Assembly (NCBI RefSeq): GCF_025153525.1
Contig: NZ_JANZNR010000003.1
Span: 124,001 to 188,000 of the forward strand
DNA length: 64,000 bases
Source of the DNA: Psychroserpens sp. SPM9
GTDB taxonomy: Bacteria > Bacteroidota > Bacteroidia > Flavobacteriales > Flavobacteriaceae
Direction: 5' to 3'
The notes beneath the pieces are model-generated. The model saw nothing but the letters and a program-made list of their open reading frames with translations, made no database searches and was not told the origin of the DNA. Shown here piece by piece: positions 44,661 through 51,600 of this stretch (positions within the stretch are counted from its first letter, which is position 1; each line of letters opens with the position of its first letter). Position numbers and translations under genes: made by a program.

Positions 44661-46619
44661 ATGAAAAATCGATTTATTCTACTATTTGCTTTGGTAATTC
44701 TTAGTGCTTGTAATGAGAAAGCTAAATCAGGTATAACCCAACAACCAACACTAGCCGATTACGCTATTGGAGAAACATGGGTATGGAAGTATAAAGGCGT
44801 AACCACCGAAGGAGAGGTTAGATCTGAAGGGATAGACACTCGAGAAATAATAGAAGTTAATGGTGAGTTGCATATAACTATCGGTAAGGATACGATTCCT
44901 GTTTCAGAAATGGTAAAACCTGAAGAAAGTAAGACACCAAAGTACGATTGGCCACTTAAAGAAGGAAAAAAGTGGGTTTATGAAGAAAACTGGACAAGTC
45001 AGGATGGTACAACAGGAAAGCAACAAATGAACGCTGAAGTATTATCCTATAAAGAAGAAACGGTAGAAGCTGGAACTTTTATGGCGTACACCATTCACTA
45101 TAATGGTAAGATCACAAATTCTAGAGGTTATAATGCGGTCGTAGATGAAGTCTGGTTATATGCACCTGAGGTTAAAAACTTTATTAAGCTAACGCAAAAG
45201 CAAGATGATTTTGTGTATAACGAAGAACTCGTTGCGTATTCTGATAAGCCATTAAAAAGTAAAGTCCAATTAGAGAATCAAATCATTGGAAAAGTGAAGT
45301 TTCTGGAAGAGCCGGAGCACTATAGTACTATAGCAAATAAAATGTCCGAATATAAAATACCTGCTCTCTCGCTTGCCGTTATTAATGATGGAAAAATAGA
45401 ATGGGCAAGTATGTATCAAAATCCAAGTTTTTCAGGTCAAAATTTAAATGACAATAGCATTTTTCAAGCAGCATCTTTATCGAAACCCGTAACTTTTTTT
45501 GCGGCCTTACGAATTCATACTGCAGGAGAAATAAACTTAGATGAGCATATAGAAAAATACTTAGAAAGTTACCAATTGCCACAAGGCAAACAAACATCTG
45601 AAAATCCAGTAACTTTTCGTAATATCTTTGCGCATACTTCTGGAATTACTTCTGGTGGTTATCAAGGCTATGCCAAAGACCTTGCTATGCCAAGTGATGT
45701 TGAGGTTTTAAAGGGTAGTGAAGGTGTTAATTCACCTGCCATAGAAGTCATTTCAGTACCTAATGAAATGTTAGCGTATTCGGGTGGTGGCTATACCTTA
45801 GCTGAAGTGGCACTTCAGGATATTTTTAATGAAGAGTTTTCTGCAATAATGAACAAATGGATCCTTCAACCTATTGGTATGGAGAATTCTGAATTCACAC
45901 AACCATTGCAACTATCAGATTCAAGTAAAGTCGCTAAAGGCTATACGTCAAATGGAGTTGTTCTAGAAGGCGGCTGGAGAAACCATCCAGAACAGGCAGC
46001 AGCCGGACTTTGGAGTAATGCTACTGATATGGCTCAATTTTTAATTGAAATCTATAAAGGCTATCAAGGTCAAAGTTCAGTTTTTTCAAAGTCAGAAATT
46101 CAATCGATACTCAGTCAAGAACGTGATGGTCATATTTATGGGTTAATAGTAGATAAGTCAGATACAGGTTTTGCCATCACCCACTATGGTGGTAATGCAG
46201 GATATCGTACAGGTATGACCATAGATCTTAATACGGGAAATGGATTGGTGTATTTAATCAATTCCGATAATGGTGGTGCTTTAGGTAATGAATTGCTATT
46301 ATCAGCTTCTCAATTGTACAATTGGAATCACTTTAAACGCACATCTGTTAAACGAAATCAATCAGATACAGCATTATTAAAACAACTTACAGGGAAATAT
46401 AAATGGAATAATCAAGTGGAGCTTTCGGTAACATTTAAAGAAACGAATAATCAACTTTTACTTCACTTTCCAAATGGTGATATATATAATCTTATTTCAG
46501 TGGAAGGCGAAGATGTAAGTTTTATCAATCCTAACACTGGAATCAATGTCAAATTTTTAAAATCGAGCGATTTTAATTCATTTGTCTTGTACGGACAAAC
46601 AGCCGTTAAGCTCAAATGA
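44646..46619 (+). CDS. Serine hydrolase lipoprotein (beta-lactamase family) with an extra N-terminal domain
   Basis: A 657-residue lipoprotein (signal ends VILSACNEK; the true start may be the second ATG at 44661). Residues 30-215 form a beta-rich domain of unknown function. Residues 220-550 are a class C beta-lactamase-like domain with SLSK (S277, K280), YSGGGY near residue 378 in the YxN position (Gly instead of Asn) and HYGG near 515. A C-terminal lipocalin-like tail of about 80 residues follows (LTGKYKWNNQVELSVTF). The missing Asn in the second motif occurs in esterase-like members. The substrate is unknown. Confidence 0.82.
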   Translation: MKSIKMKNRFILLFALVILSACNEKAKSGITQQPTLADYAIGETWVWKYKGVTTEGEVRSEGIDTREIIEVNGELHITIGKDTIPVSEMVKPEESKTPKYDWPLKEGKKWVYEENWTSQDGTTGKQQMNAEVLSYKEETVEAGTFMAYTIHYNGKITNSRGYNAVVDEVWLYAPEVKNFIKLTQKQDDFVYNEELVAYSDKPLKSKVQLENQIIGKVKFLEEPEHYSTIANKMSEYKIPALSLAVINDGKIEWASMYQNPSFSGQNLNDNSIFQAASLSKPVTFFAALRIHTAGEINLDEHIEKYLESYQLPQGKQTSENPVTFRNIFAHTSGITSGGYQGYAKDLAMPSDVEVLKGSEGVNSPAIEVISVPNEMLAYSGGGYTLAEVALQDIFNEEFSAIMNKWILQPIGMENSEFTQPLQLSDSSKVAKGYTSNGVVLEGGWRNHPEQAAAGLWSNATDMAQFLIEIYKGYQGQSSVFSKSEIQSILSQERDGHIYGLIVDKSDTGFAITHYGGNAGYRTGMTIDLNTGNGLVYLINSDNGGALGNELLLSASQLYNWNHFKRTSVKRNQSDTALLKQLTGKYKWNNQVELSVTFKETNNQLLLHFPNGDIYNLISVEGEDVSFINPNTGINVKFLKSSDFNSFVLYGQTAVKLK

Positions 46620-46651
46620 TAGGTGTTAATTCATCTCAATTATTGAAGTTC

Positions 46652-46701
46652 GTTCGGATTCATAAAGTAGAACTTTAAATTCTGTCTGCTACATTAATTT
46701 T
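46652..46701. repeat. Duplicated intergenic element 1, copy B
   Basis: Matches 44421-44470 over about 50 bp (core TAAAGTAGAACTTT). Here a 52-codon ORF separates it from element 2. Confidence 0.5.
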
Positions 46702-46726
46702 GAAATAAATAAGAATATTATAATCA

Positions 46727-46885
46727 ATGGAAAAAATGAAAACTAAAAAAGGCGTCAAACTAGGCATAGGGATTATACTTGGGACTGTAGTTGGTTATTT
46801 AACCTCAAATATGCAACTATGGTTTGTTTTAGTTATTGCCATTGGAGCAGCGCTTGAATATGGCACTCAAAAAAAGCCAAAATAG
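46727..46885 (+). CDS. Small glycine-rich two-helix membrane protein
   Basis: A 52-residue ORF, MEKMKTKKGVKLGIGI at the start, with a first helix full of Gly (GIGIILGTVVGYL), a short turn, a second helix (LWFVLVIAIGAALEY) and a basic tail ending TQKKPK. This positive-inside hairpin is a common form of real small membrane proteins. The first hydrophobic helix carries glycine-zipper spacing. No homologue is recognised. It lies between two halves of the duplicated intergenic region and is absent from the other copy. Confidence 0.5.
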   Translation: MEKMKTKKGVKLGIGIILGTVVGYLTSNMQLWFVLVIAIGAALEYGTQKKPK

Positions 46886-47072
46886 AAATAGTTAATATTA
46901 TTAGTTGCTGAAATTCTTACTCTAATCCAATAATAGTTTTCTGCTTTTTTAAAAGGATAAATACTACCCCAAAAAGAAATTTAGAAATAAGCAAAATAGT
47001 GGATTTTACCTATTGAGTAACAGCGTTATTAGTTTTTAAACAGATATAGTATAAGACGTTATTGATCATCAA

Positions 47073-47210
47073 CAATTCATCATTCTAAATCAACAGTTCG
47101 GTTATTTAGCTTCATAATCACCTGTTTTTTATAGGAAATTTGCACTCAATTAAAAACATCATCAATCAAAATCATCAATCAAAAAACGAACAATTATGAC
47201 ATCAATTAAA
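47073..47210. repeat. Duplicated intergenic element 2, copy B, with the recurring leader
   Basis: Matches 44536-44660 (CAATTCATCATT, AAATCAACAG, TTTATAGGAAATTTGCA, and TCAATTAAAATGAAAA into the coding region). The 22-nt leader at 47171-47192, ending TCAAAAAACGAACA, is identical to that at 18832-18853. In the remaining gap 46886-47072 I see no gene or clear signal. Confidence 0.5.
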
Positions 47211-47813
47211 ATGAAAACAATCAAAAAACAAATTTTTTTAAGAATCGCCTGTGTGGCCTTTGCATTCGTAACTAGTTTAACATACGCACAAAACACAAAT
47301 CAAGAAGCAACAACACAAAGAGAGGGTTTCATCTTCGAATTTGTAGTTGGTGGAGGCCTTATAAGTCTCGAAGATAGTGCTGGTATTCAAACATTCGATA
47401 AATCTCAAGGAACCTTCGTTTTTCCAGATTTAAAGTTTGGTCACATGTTAAATGAAAAACTCGCCATTACAGTCTCTTTACCAGGGAATATATACGAATT
47501 TCAAGATAATGACAGGCACTTTGGAGGGTTTATTCCATCACTACAGTATTGGATAAAAGATCGCTGGTGGATTCATGGAGGTATTGGCCTAGCCATTGAT
47601 GCGCCAGCACTATATGATATTAAAGACGATGTAAACGACGATTGGAACTTTGGTTGTGCTGTTATGGCAAGTACAGGTTACGAAATTTACAAAAAGAACA
47701 ACTTTGCGCTTAACGTTCAATCTAAATTAGTGTTGGGTCGTGCGTCTTTAGATGGAGATGCGCATAGAGATGCAGTAATCTTTAATGTTGGGTTAGGGTT
47801 TAGTTGGTTATAA
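47196..47813 (+). CDS. Outer-membrane beta-barrel protein
   Basis: A 205-residue protein with a signal peptide (start MKTIKKQIFLRIACVAF from the second ATG at 47211, ending TYAQ). The mature part has alternating beta strands (FEFVVGGGLISLED, KLAITVSLPGNIYEF, WWIHGGIGLAIDAP) and ends in an aromatic-rich strand (NVGLGFSWL), as in small outer-membrane barrels. It is a single-gene unit behind the duplicated promoter region. The function is unknown. Confidence 0.72.
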   Translation: MTSIKMKTIKKQIFLRIACVAFAFVTSLTYAQNTNQEATTQREGFIFEFVVGGGLISLEDSAGIQTFDKSQGTFVFPDLKFGHMLNEKLAITVSLPGNIYEFQDNDRHFGGFIPSLQYWIKDRWWIHGGIGLAIDAPALYDIKDDVNDDWNFGCAVMASTGYEIYKKNNFALNVQSKLVLGRASLDGDAHRDAVIFNVGLGFSWL

Positions 47814-47886
47814 GCCCTTTTCTAAAACATGAATATTATAATATACGAGTCAATAAATGAATCTAGTAATAATAAAGTATAAGAAA

Positions 47887-48561
47887 ATGAAAAAAACGTA
47901 TTATTTATTGACTCTTTTAGTGTTAATAGTATTTAGTTCGTGTAATACTAAAATCAAAGAGGCAAAGGGAGAAAACTTAATAGTACAAATAGACGAGATT
48001 TGGGCAACTGAACAGCTTCCAATTAGATCGAGAGATTCCCTAATTTCTATATATGGCGTTGACCATAATTTAGTGAAAGTACAAGATTCAATTATTGATA
48101 AAAATCACGTCATTAACGAGAAAAAAGTAAAGACTATTCTAGAAAAACATGGTTGGCCAACTAAGAATATGATTGGAGAACGTGGTAATTGGACAATTTG
48201 TAATGTTATACAACATTCAGATAATGAAGTTAGAATACAATACCTTCCAATGATGAGACAGGCTGTAAAAGACAAAAAATTAGAACCACGTTTTTTAGTT
48301 AGAGCAGAAGACAGAATTGCAACTGAAAGAGGGGATTTACAAATCTATGGCGGACAAATGAAATACTACCCAGAAACTAAAAGTTTTAATCTTTGGCCAG
48401 TTTTTGACCCAGAAAATATAGATGAACGAAGAACAGCAATAGGGTTAGATTCTATTGCTATATTTCTAAAAAACAGATTTAATTTTGAATGGAACCTTGA
48501 AGAACAGATAAAAAGAACAAATGAATTTAAATTAGCAAAACAAAATGATAACAAGCAATAA
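47887..48561 (+). CDS. DUF6624-like lipoprotein
   Basis: A 224-residue lipoprotein (signal ends VFSSCNTK). The mature domain has the pattern of DUF6624: QIDEIWATEQLPIRSRDSLI, LEKHGWPTKNMIGERGN, IQYLPMMRQAVKDKKL and RVLVRAEDRIA-like, with GDLQIYGGQMKY. The family is unknown in function. I chose the ATG at 47887 because it starts a clean lipoprotein signal; the ATG at 47857 adds ten residues. The 3' end overlaps the CPBP protease gene by 17 bp. Confidence 0.75.
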   Translation: MKKTYYLLTLLVLIVFSSCNTKIKEAKGENLIVQIDEIWATEQLPIRSRDSLISIYGVDHNLVKVQDSIIDKNHVINEKKVKTILEKHGWPTKNMIGERGNWTICNVIQHSDNEVRIQYLPMMRQAVKDKKLEPRFLVRAEDRIATERGDLQIYGGQMKYYPETKSFNLWPVFDPENIDERRTAIGLDSIAIFLKNRFNFEWNLEEQIKRTNEFKLAKQNDNKQ

Positions 48562-49330
48562 AAGTCGCTTTAAAACTGCAACGGTTGTAGTTATTCTATT
48601 CGTAATAGGTACGCTTCTAAATATCCCATTTAGTAGAGAATTAAAACGATTAAAAATTGAGGCAGGTGATGCAAATGTAAAGCTGTCAGATTCCATATTT
48701 ATTGATGTTATACAAACAGGGCTTTATGGTCTTATTTTAGGTGTAATTTTGGTTTTTGTTGGTTTATGGATTTCAAAGAAAGCAGAATTGGGTGCGCCAG
48801 TAATTGAAAGTTTTTTTTTAAATCAAAAAAACAGAACACAACCTCATTTTTTCAAAACACTATTATATCCTTTAGCTTTTAGTATAGTCTTAGCATTGAT
48901 AATACTTTTGGTTCATAAACTAATCAGAGATTACTTTCCTGTAACAAGTATTATTGAAAGACCAGCCAAACCGTTTTATGCTATTGTGTCTTTTTCAGCA
49001 GGAATTACGGAAGAAATTATGTTTCGGTTAGGATTAATGTCACTAATTGTAGTAGTAATTCAGCGTTTCAAAAAAGAAACAAAACCGTTAGCAAGCGTGG
49101 TTTGGGTAAGTATAATTATTACGGCATTATGTTTTGGTTTAATGCATTTACCGCTATCAAAAAACTTTTCAAATCTCACTTTGGTAACTGTAAGTTCTAC
49201 CATGATAGGTAATCTTATCACAGGATCTTTCTTTGGTTGGGTGTACTGGAAACGCGGTTTGCTAGCAGCAATAATTGTACATATTGTTTGGGATTTGGTT
49301 TTTCATGTGGTGGGCTCACCCTATTTGTAG
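48545..49330 (+). CDS. CPBP family intramembrane metalloprotease
   Basis: A 261-residue membrane protein with about seven helices. The CPBP/Abi (CaaX protease-like) motifs are present: motif 1 EEIMFRLGLM (near residue 157, EExxxR) and motif 2 FGLMHLP (near 198, FxxxH), followed by the third conserved segment near 235 (HIVWDLVFH). The family cleaves in or near the membrane and often serves in bacteriocin immunity or regulation; the substrate is unknown. It overlaps the preceding gene by 17 bp. Confidence 0.88.
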   Translation: MITSNKSRFKTATVVVILFVIGTLLNIPFSRELKRLKIEAGDANVKLSDSIFIDVIQTGLYGLILGVILVFVGLWISKKAELGAPVIESFFLNQKNRTQPHFFKTLLYPLAFSIVLALIILLVHKLIRDYFPVTSIIERPAKPFYAIVSFSAGITEEIMFRLGLMSLIVVVIQRFKKETKPLASVVWVSIIITALCFGLMHLPLSKNFSNLTLVTVSSTMIGNLITGSFFGWVYWKRGLLAAIIVHIVWDLVFHVVGSPYL

Positions 49331-49406
49331 AAACAGTGTTCCGATTGTAAAACACAAACCTTTAATAGCTTAATTAAATTCAACTTTGCAATAAATAAGA
49401 GTAATT

Positions 49407-50369
49407 ATGAAAGCAGCAATTTATACAAGATACGGTTCGCCAGAAGTGATTCAGATAATTGATGTTGAAATTCCATCACCAAAACCAAATGAGATTTTAG
49501 TGAAAATTAAGGCATCATCAGTAACCAGAGCAGATACAATGATGCGCCAAGGTATACCTAAATTTGGTAGATTGTTTTTAGGCCTTTTTAAACCCAAGAA
49601 CACAGCTTTAGGGACTGGTTTTTCTGGTGTCGTTGAGTCTGTTGGAGAGCAAATAACAACATTTAAAATAGGTGATGAGGTCTTTGGCGAAAAACTATTT
49701 AGCAATGGTTGTAATGCCGACTATTTGTGTATTTCAGAAGATATGGTCATTGAGCTAAAACCAGATACGATATCTCATTCTCAAGCAGCACCAATCTGTG
49801 ATGGTTTTTTAACCTCTTATAACTTCTTAAAAGACATTGCAAATATTCAACAAGGACAGCATATTTTAATCAATGGTGCTTCCGGAAGTTTAGGTTCAGC
49901 AGCAGTTCAACTGTCAAAGTTAGTGGGAGCAAAAGTTACAGTAGTTTGTAGTGCAAAGAATATTGATTTTGTATTAGCATTAGGAGCCGACGACGTATTA
50001 GATTACACCAAAGTTAACCTCAATGAGTTACCATATAAATATGATGTAATTTATGATGCTGTGGGGAAGCTATCTTATAAAGACTCAAAAAAAATAATTA
50101 GTTCTGATGGAATTTTTATGACACCAGTGTTAAGCATTCAAATACTTTGGCAAATGTTATGGAACTCAAAACAAGTAAAGTTTACTGCAACAGGCATGAA
50201 AAAGACCAAAGATTTAAAGCGATTATTCAACGAACTGGTTCATTTTTTTAAACAAAGTAAATTACATACTAGTATAGATCGTACATATGGTTTATCAGAT
50301 ATCTCAAAAGCACATCAATATCTTGAGACTGGACGTAAAGTAGGTAATGTAGTAATCGTTAATTTATAA
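49407..50369 (+). CDS. Medium-chain NAD(P)-dependent alcohol dehydrogenase/quinone reductase
   Basis: A 320-residue MDR-family oxidoreductase. The GroES-like half begins YTRYGSPEVIQIIDVEIPSP and has SSVTRADTMMRQG; the NAD(P) loop is GASGSLGSAAVQLSKLVGA (near residue 157). No zinc-ligand set is visible, so it belongs to the zinc-free quinone oxidoreductase/reticulon-4-interacting branch. The likely reaction is NADPH-dependent reduction of a double bond or quinone. It is followed by an alpha/beta hydrolase gene after 19 bp. Confidence 0.9.
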   Translation: MKAAIYTRYGSPEVIQIIDVEIPSPKPNEILVKIKASSVTRADTMMRQGIPKFGRLFLGLFKPKNTALGTGFSGVVESVGEQITTFKIGDEVFGEKLFSNGCNADYLCISEDMVIELKPDTISHSQAAPICDGFLTSYNFLKDIANIQQGQHILINGASGSLGSAAVQLSKLVGAKVTVVCSAKNIDFVLALGADDVLDYTKVNLNELPYKYDVIYDAVGKLSYKDSKKIISSDGIFMTPVLSIQILWQMLWNSKQVKFTATGMKKTKDLKRLFNELVHFFKQSKLHTSIDRTYGLSDISKAHQYLETGRKVGNVVIVNL

Positions 50370-50370
50370 A

Positions 50371-50384
50371 TCAAAAAACGAACA
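50371..50384 (+). repeat. Recurring start-codon leader, copy C
   Basis: TCAAAAAACGAACA lies 4 nt before the ATG at 50389, identical to the core of the leaders in front of 18857 and 47196. Confidence 0.5.
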
Positions 50385-50388
50385 GTCT

Positions 50389-51246
50389 ATGTTTTTTAAA
50401 TCAAAAGAAGAAAAAGAAAAAATCCTAACCCTTTACAATCAAAAGTTAAAGGAACTGAATATTGAATATTCAGAAAAATTGGTAGAAACAAAGTTTGGAG
50501 TGACGAATGTGATTACTACTGGTGATTCTAAAAACCCTCCTTTAATTCTGATTCACGGAACAGGAGGTTGTGCGCCTCAAATTTTAGATTCTTTCCCCAA
50601 TTTAGCCTCAAAGTATTGCGTGTATGCGGTAGATGTGTTAGCGCAACCTAATAAAAGTGCTGAGAATAGGCTAGATATGAAATCTTTAGATTACGGAAAG
50701 TGGTTAATAGAAATCATTATAAAACTAAGGCTCAAAGAGGTTACTTTAGTAGGTTTTTCGTTTGGAGGCTTCATCAGTTTAAAAGCCTTAGAGTTTAATG
50801 AAACGTCTATAAAACACACTTTTCTTATTGCTCCAGTTTATATTGTCAATGGAAATCCGCTTATTGGCTTATTTAAGATGTTTATGCCATTAAAAAAGTT
50901 TATCAAAACCAATAATCAAAAGTATATTAAGAAAGTAATGAACGTACTGTTTTCTGAATATGATGATTTTGCATTAAACTATATGTCAAATACATTTCAA
51001 TATTGCAATATGGATTTCTCACCACTTCCCGTAATTGCTAAAGATGTAGCTAAAAACCTAAAAACACCAATCAGTATTTTTGCTGCTGAAAAAGACATCA
51101 TGTTTCCAGGTAAAAAATTGATAAAAAGAGCTAAAGGTATTTTTCCTTCTTTAGAAACCGTTGTTTTATTAAAAGGATCAAAACATGTTCCTCGCTTAAA
51201 AGATTTTAAAGAAATTGAAGAACAAATCATTGATAAAAGCAAGTAG
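50389..51246 (+). CDS. Alpha/beta hydrolase
   Basis: A 285-residue hydrolase without signal peptide, so probably cytoplasmic. Visible residues: the oxyanion loop LIHGTGGCAP near residue 55, the nucleophile serine in LVGFSFGG near 122, an acid in FAAEKDIMFP near 232 and the histidine in LKGSKHVPRL near 265. The substrate is unknown. It starts 19 bp after the dehydrogenase gene and is preceded by the recurring A-rich leader. A hairpin after the stop ends the unit. Confidence 0.87.
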   Translation: MFFKSKEEKEKILTLYNQKLKELNIEYSEKLVETKFGVTNVITTGDSKNPPLILIHGTGGCAPQILDSFPNLASKYCVYAVDVLAQPNKSAENRLDMKSLDYGKWLIEIIIKLRLKEVTLVGFSFGGFISLKALEFNETSIKHTFLIAPVYIVNGNPLIGLFKMFMPLKKFIKTNNQKYIKKVMNVLFSEYDDFALNYMSNTFQYCNMDFSPLPVIAKDVAKNLKTPISIFAAEKDIMFPGKKLIKRAKGIFPSLETVVLLKGSKHVPRLKDFKEIEEQIIDKSK

Positions 51247-51600
51247 TATTACGAAAACTACAAAAGAAACAGTAAAATCCATAAATTTAGTTGGTTTTAC
51301 TTTCTGTTTCAGGAAGTCAAAGAGCATATATCTGTTTTAAGAGAAATAATCCGGAAGAATAATTTTTTATAATTTAATTTCAGTTTAATAACTCACCATT
51401 CTTCTCTTTTTTTGAAGTATAGTTGCTTTAAATGAATTTTATTCTGCATCATAAAAATCAGAAAATTGCTATTAGTGTTTTTTCATAATTTTTACAGATG
51501 TAATCAAAACACAACTAGCTTTGAATTCTTAGTCTAGGTTCGAAAAAGATAAGTATATTTAGTCCTATTAATATACAGTTAAACGACTCAAGCCTATTTA
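51247..51600 (+). other. Intergenic region with a candidate terminator; no gene seen
   Basis: An imperfect hairpin lies at about 51271-51301 (AGTAAAATCC against GGTTTTACT with a bulge), followed by TTCTGTTTCAGG. It probably ends the transcript of the hydrolase gene. The rest is AT-rich with TATATTT near 51553-51559 as a possible -7 element of the regulator gene at 51601. No ORF is supported. Confidence 0.4.
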
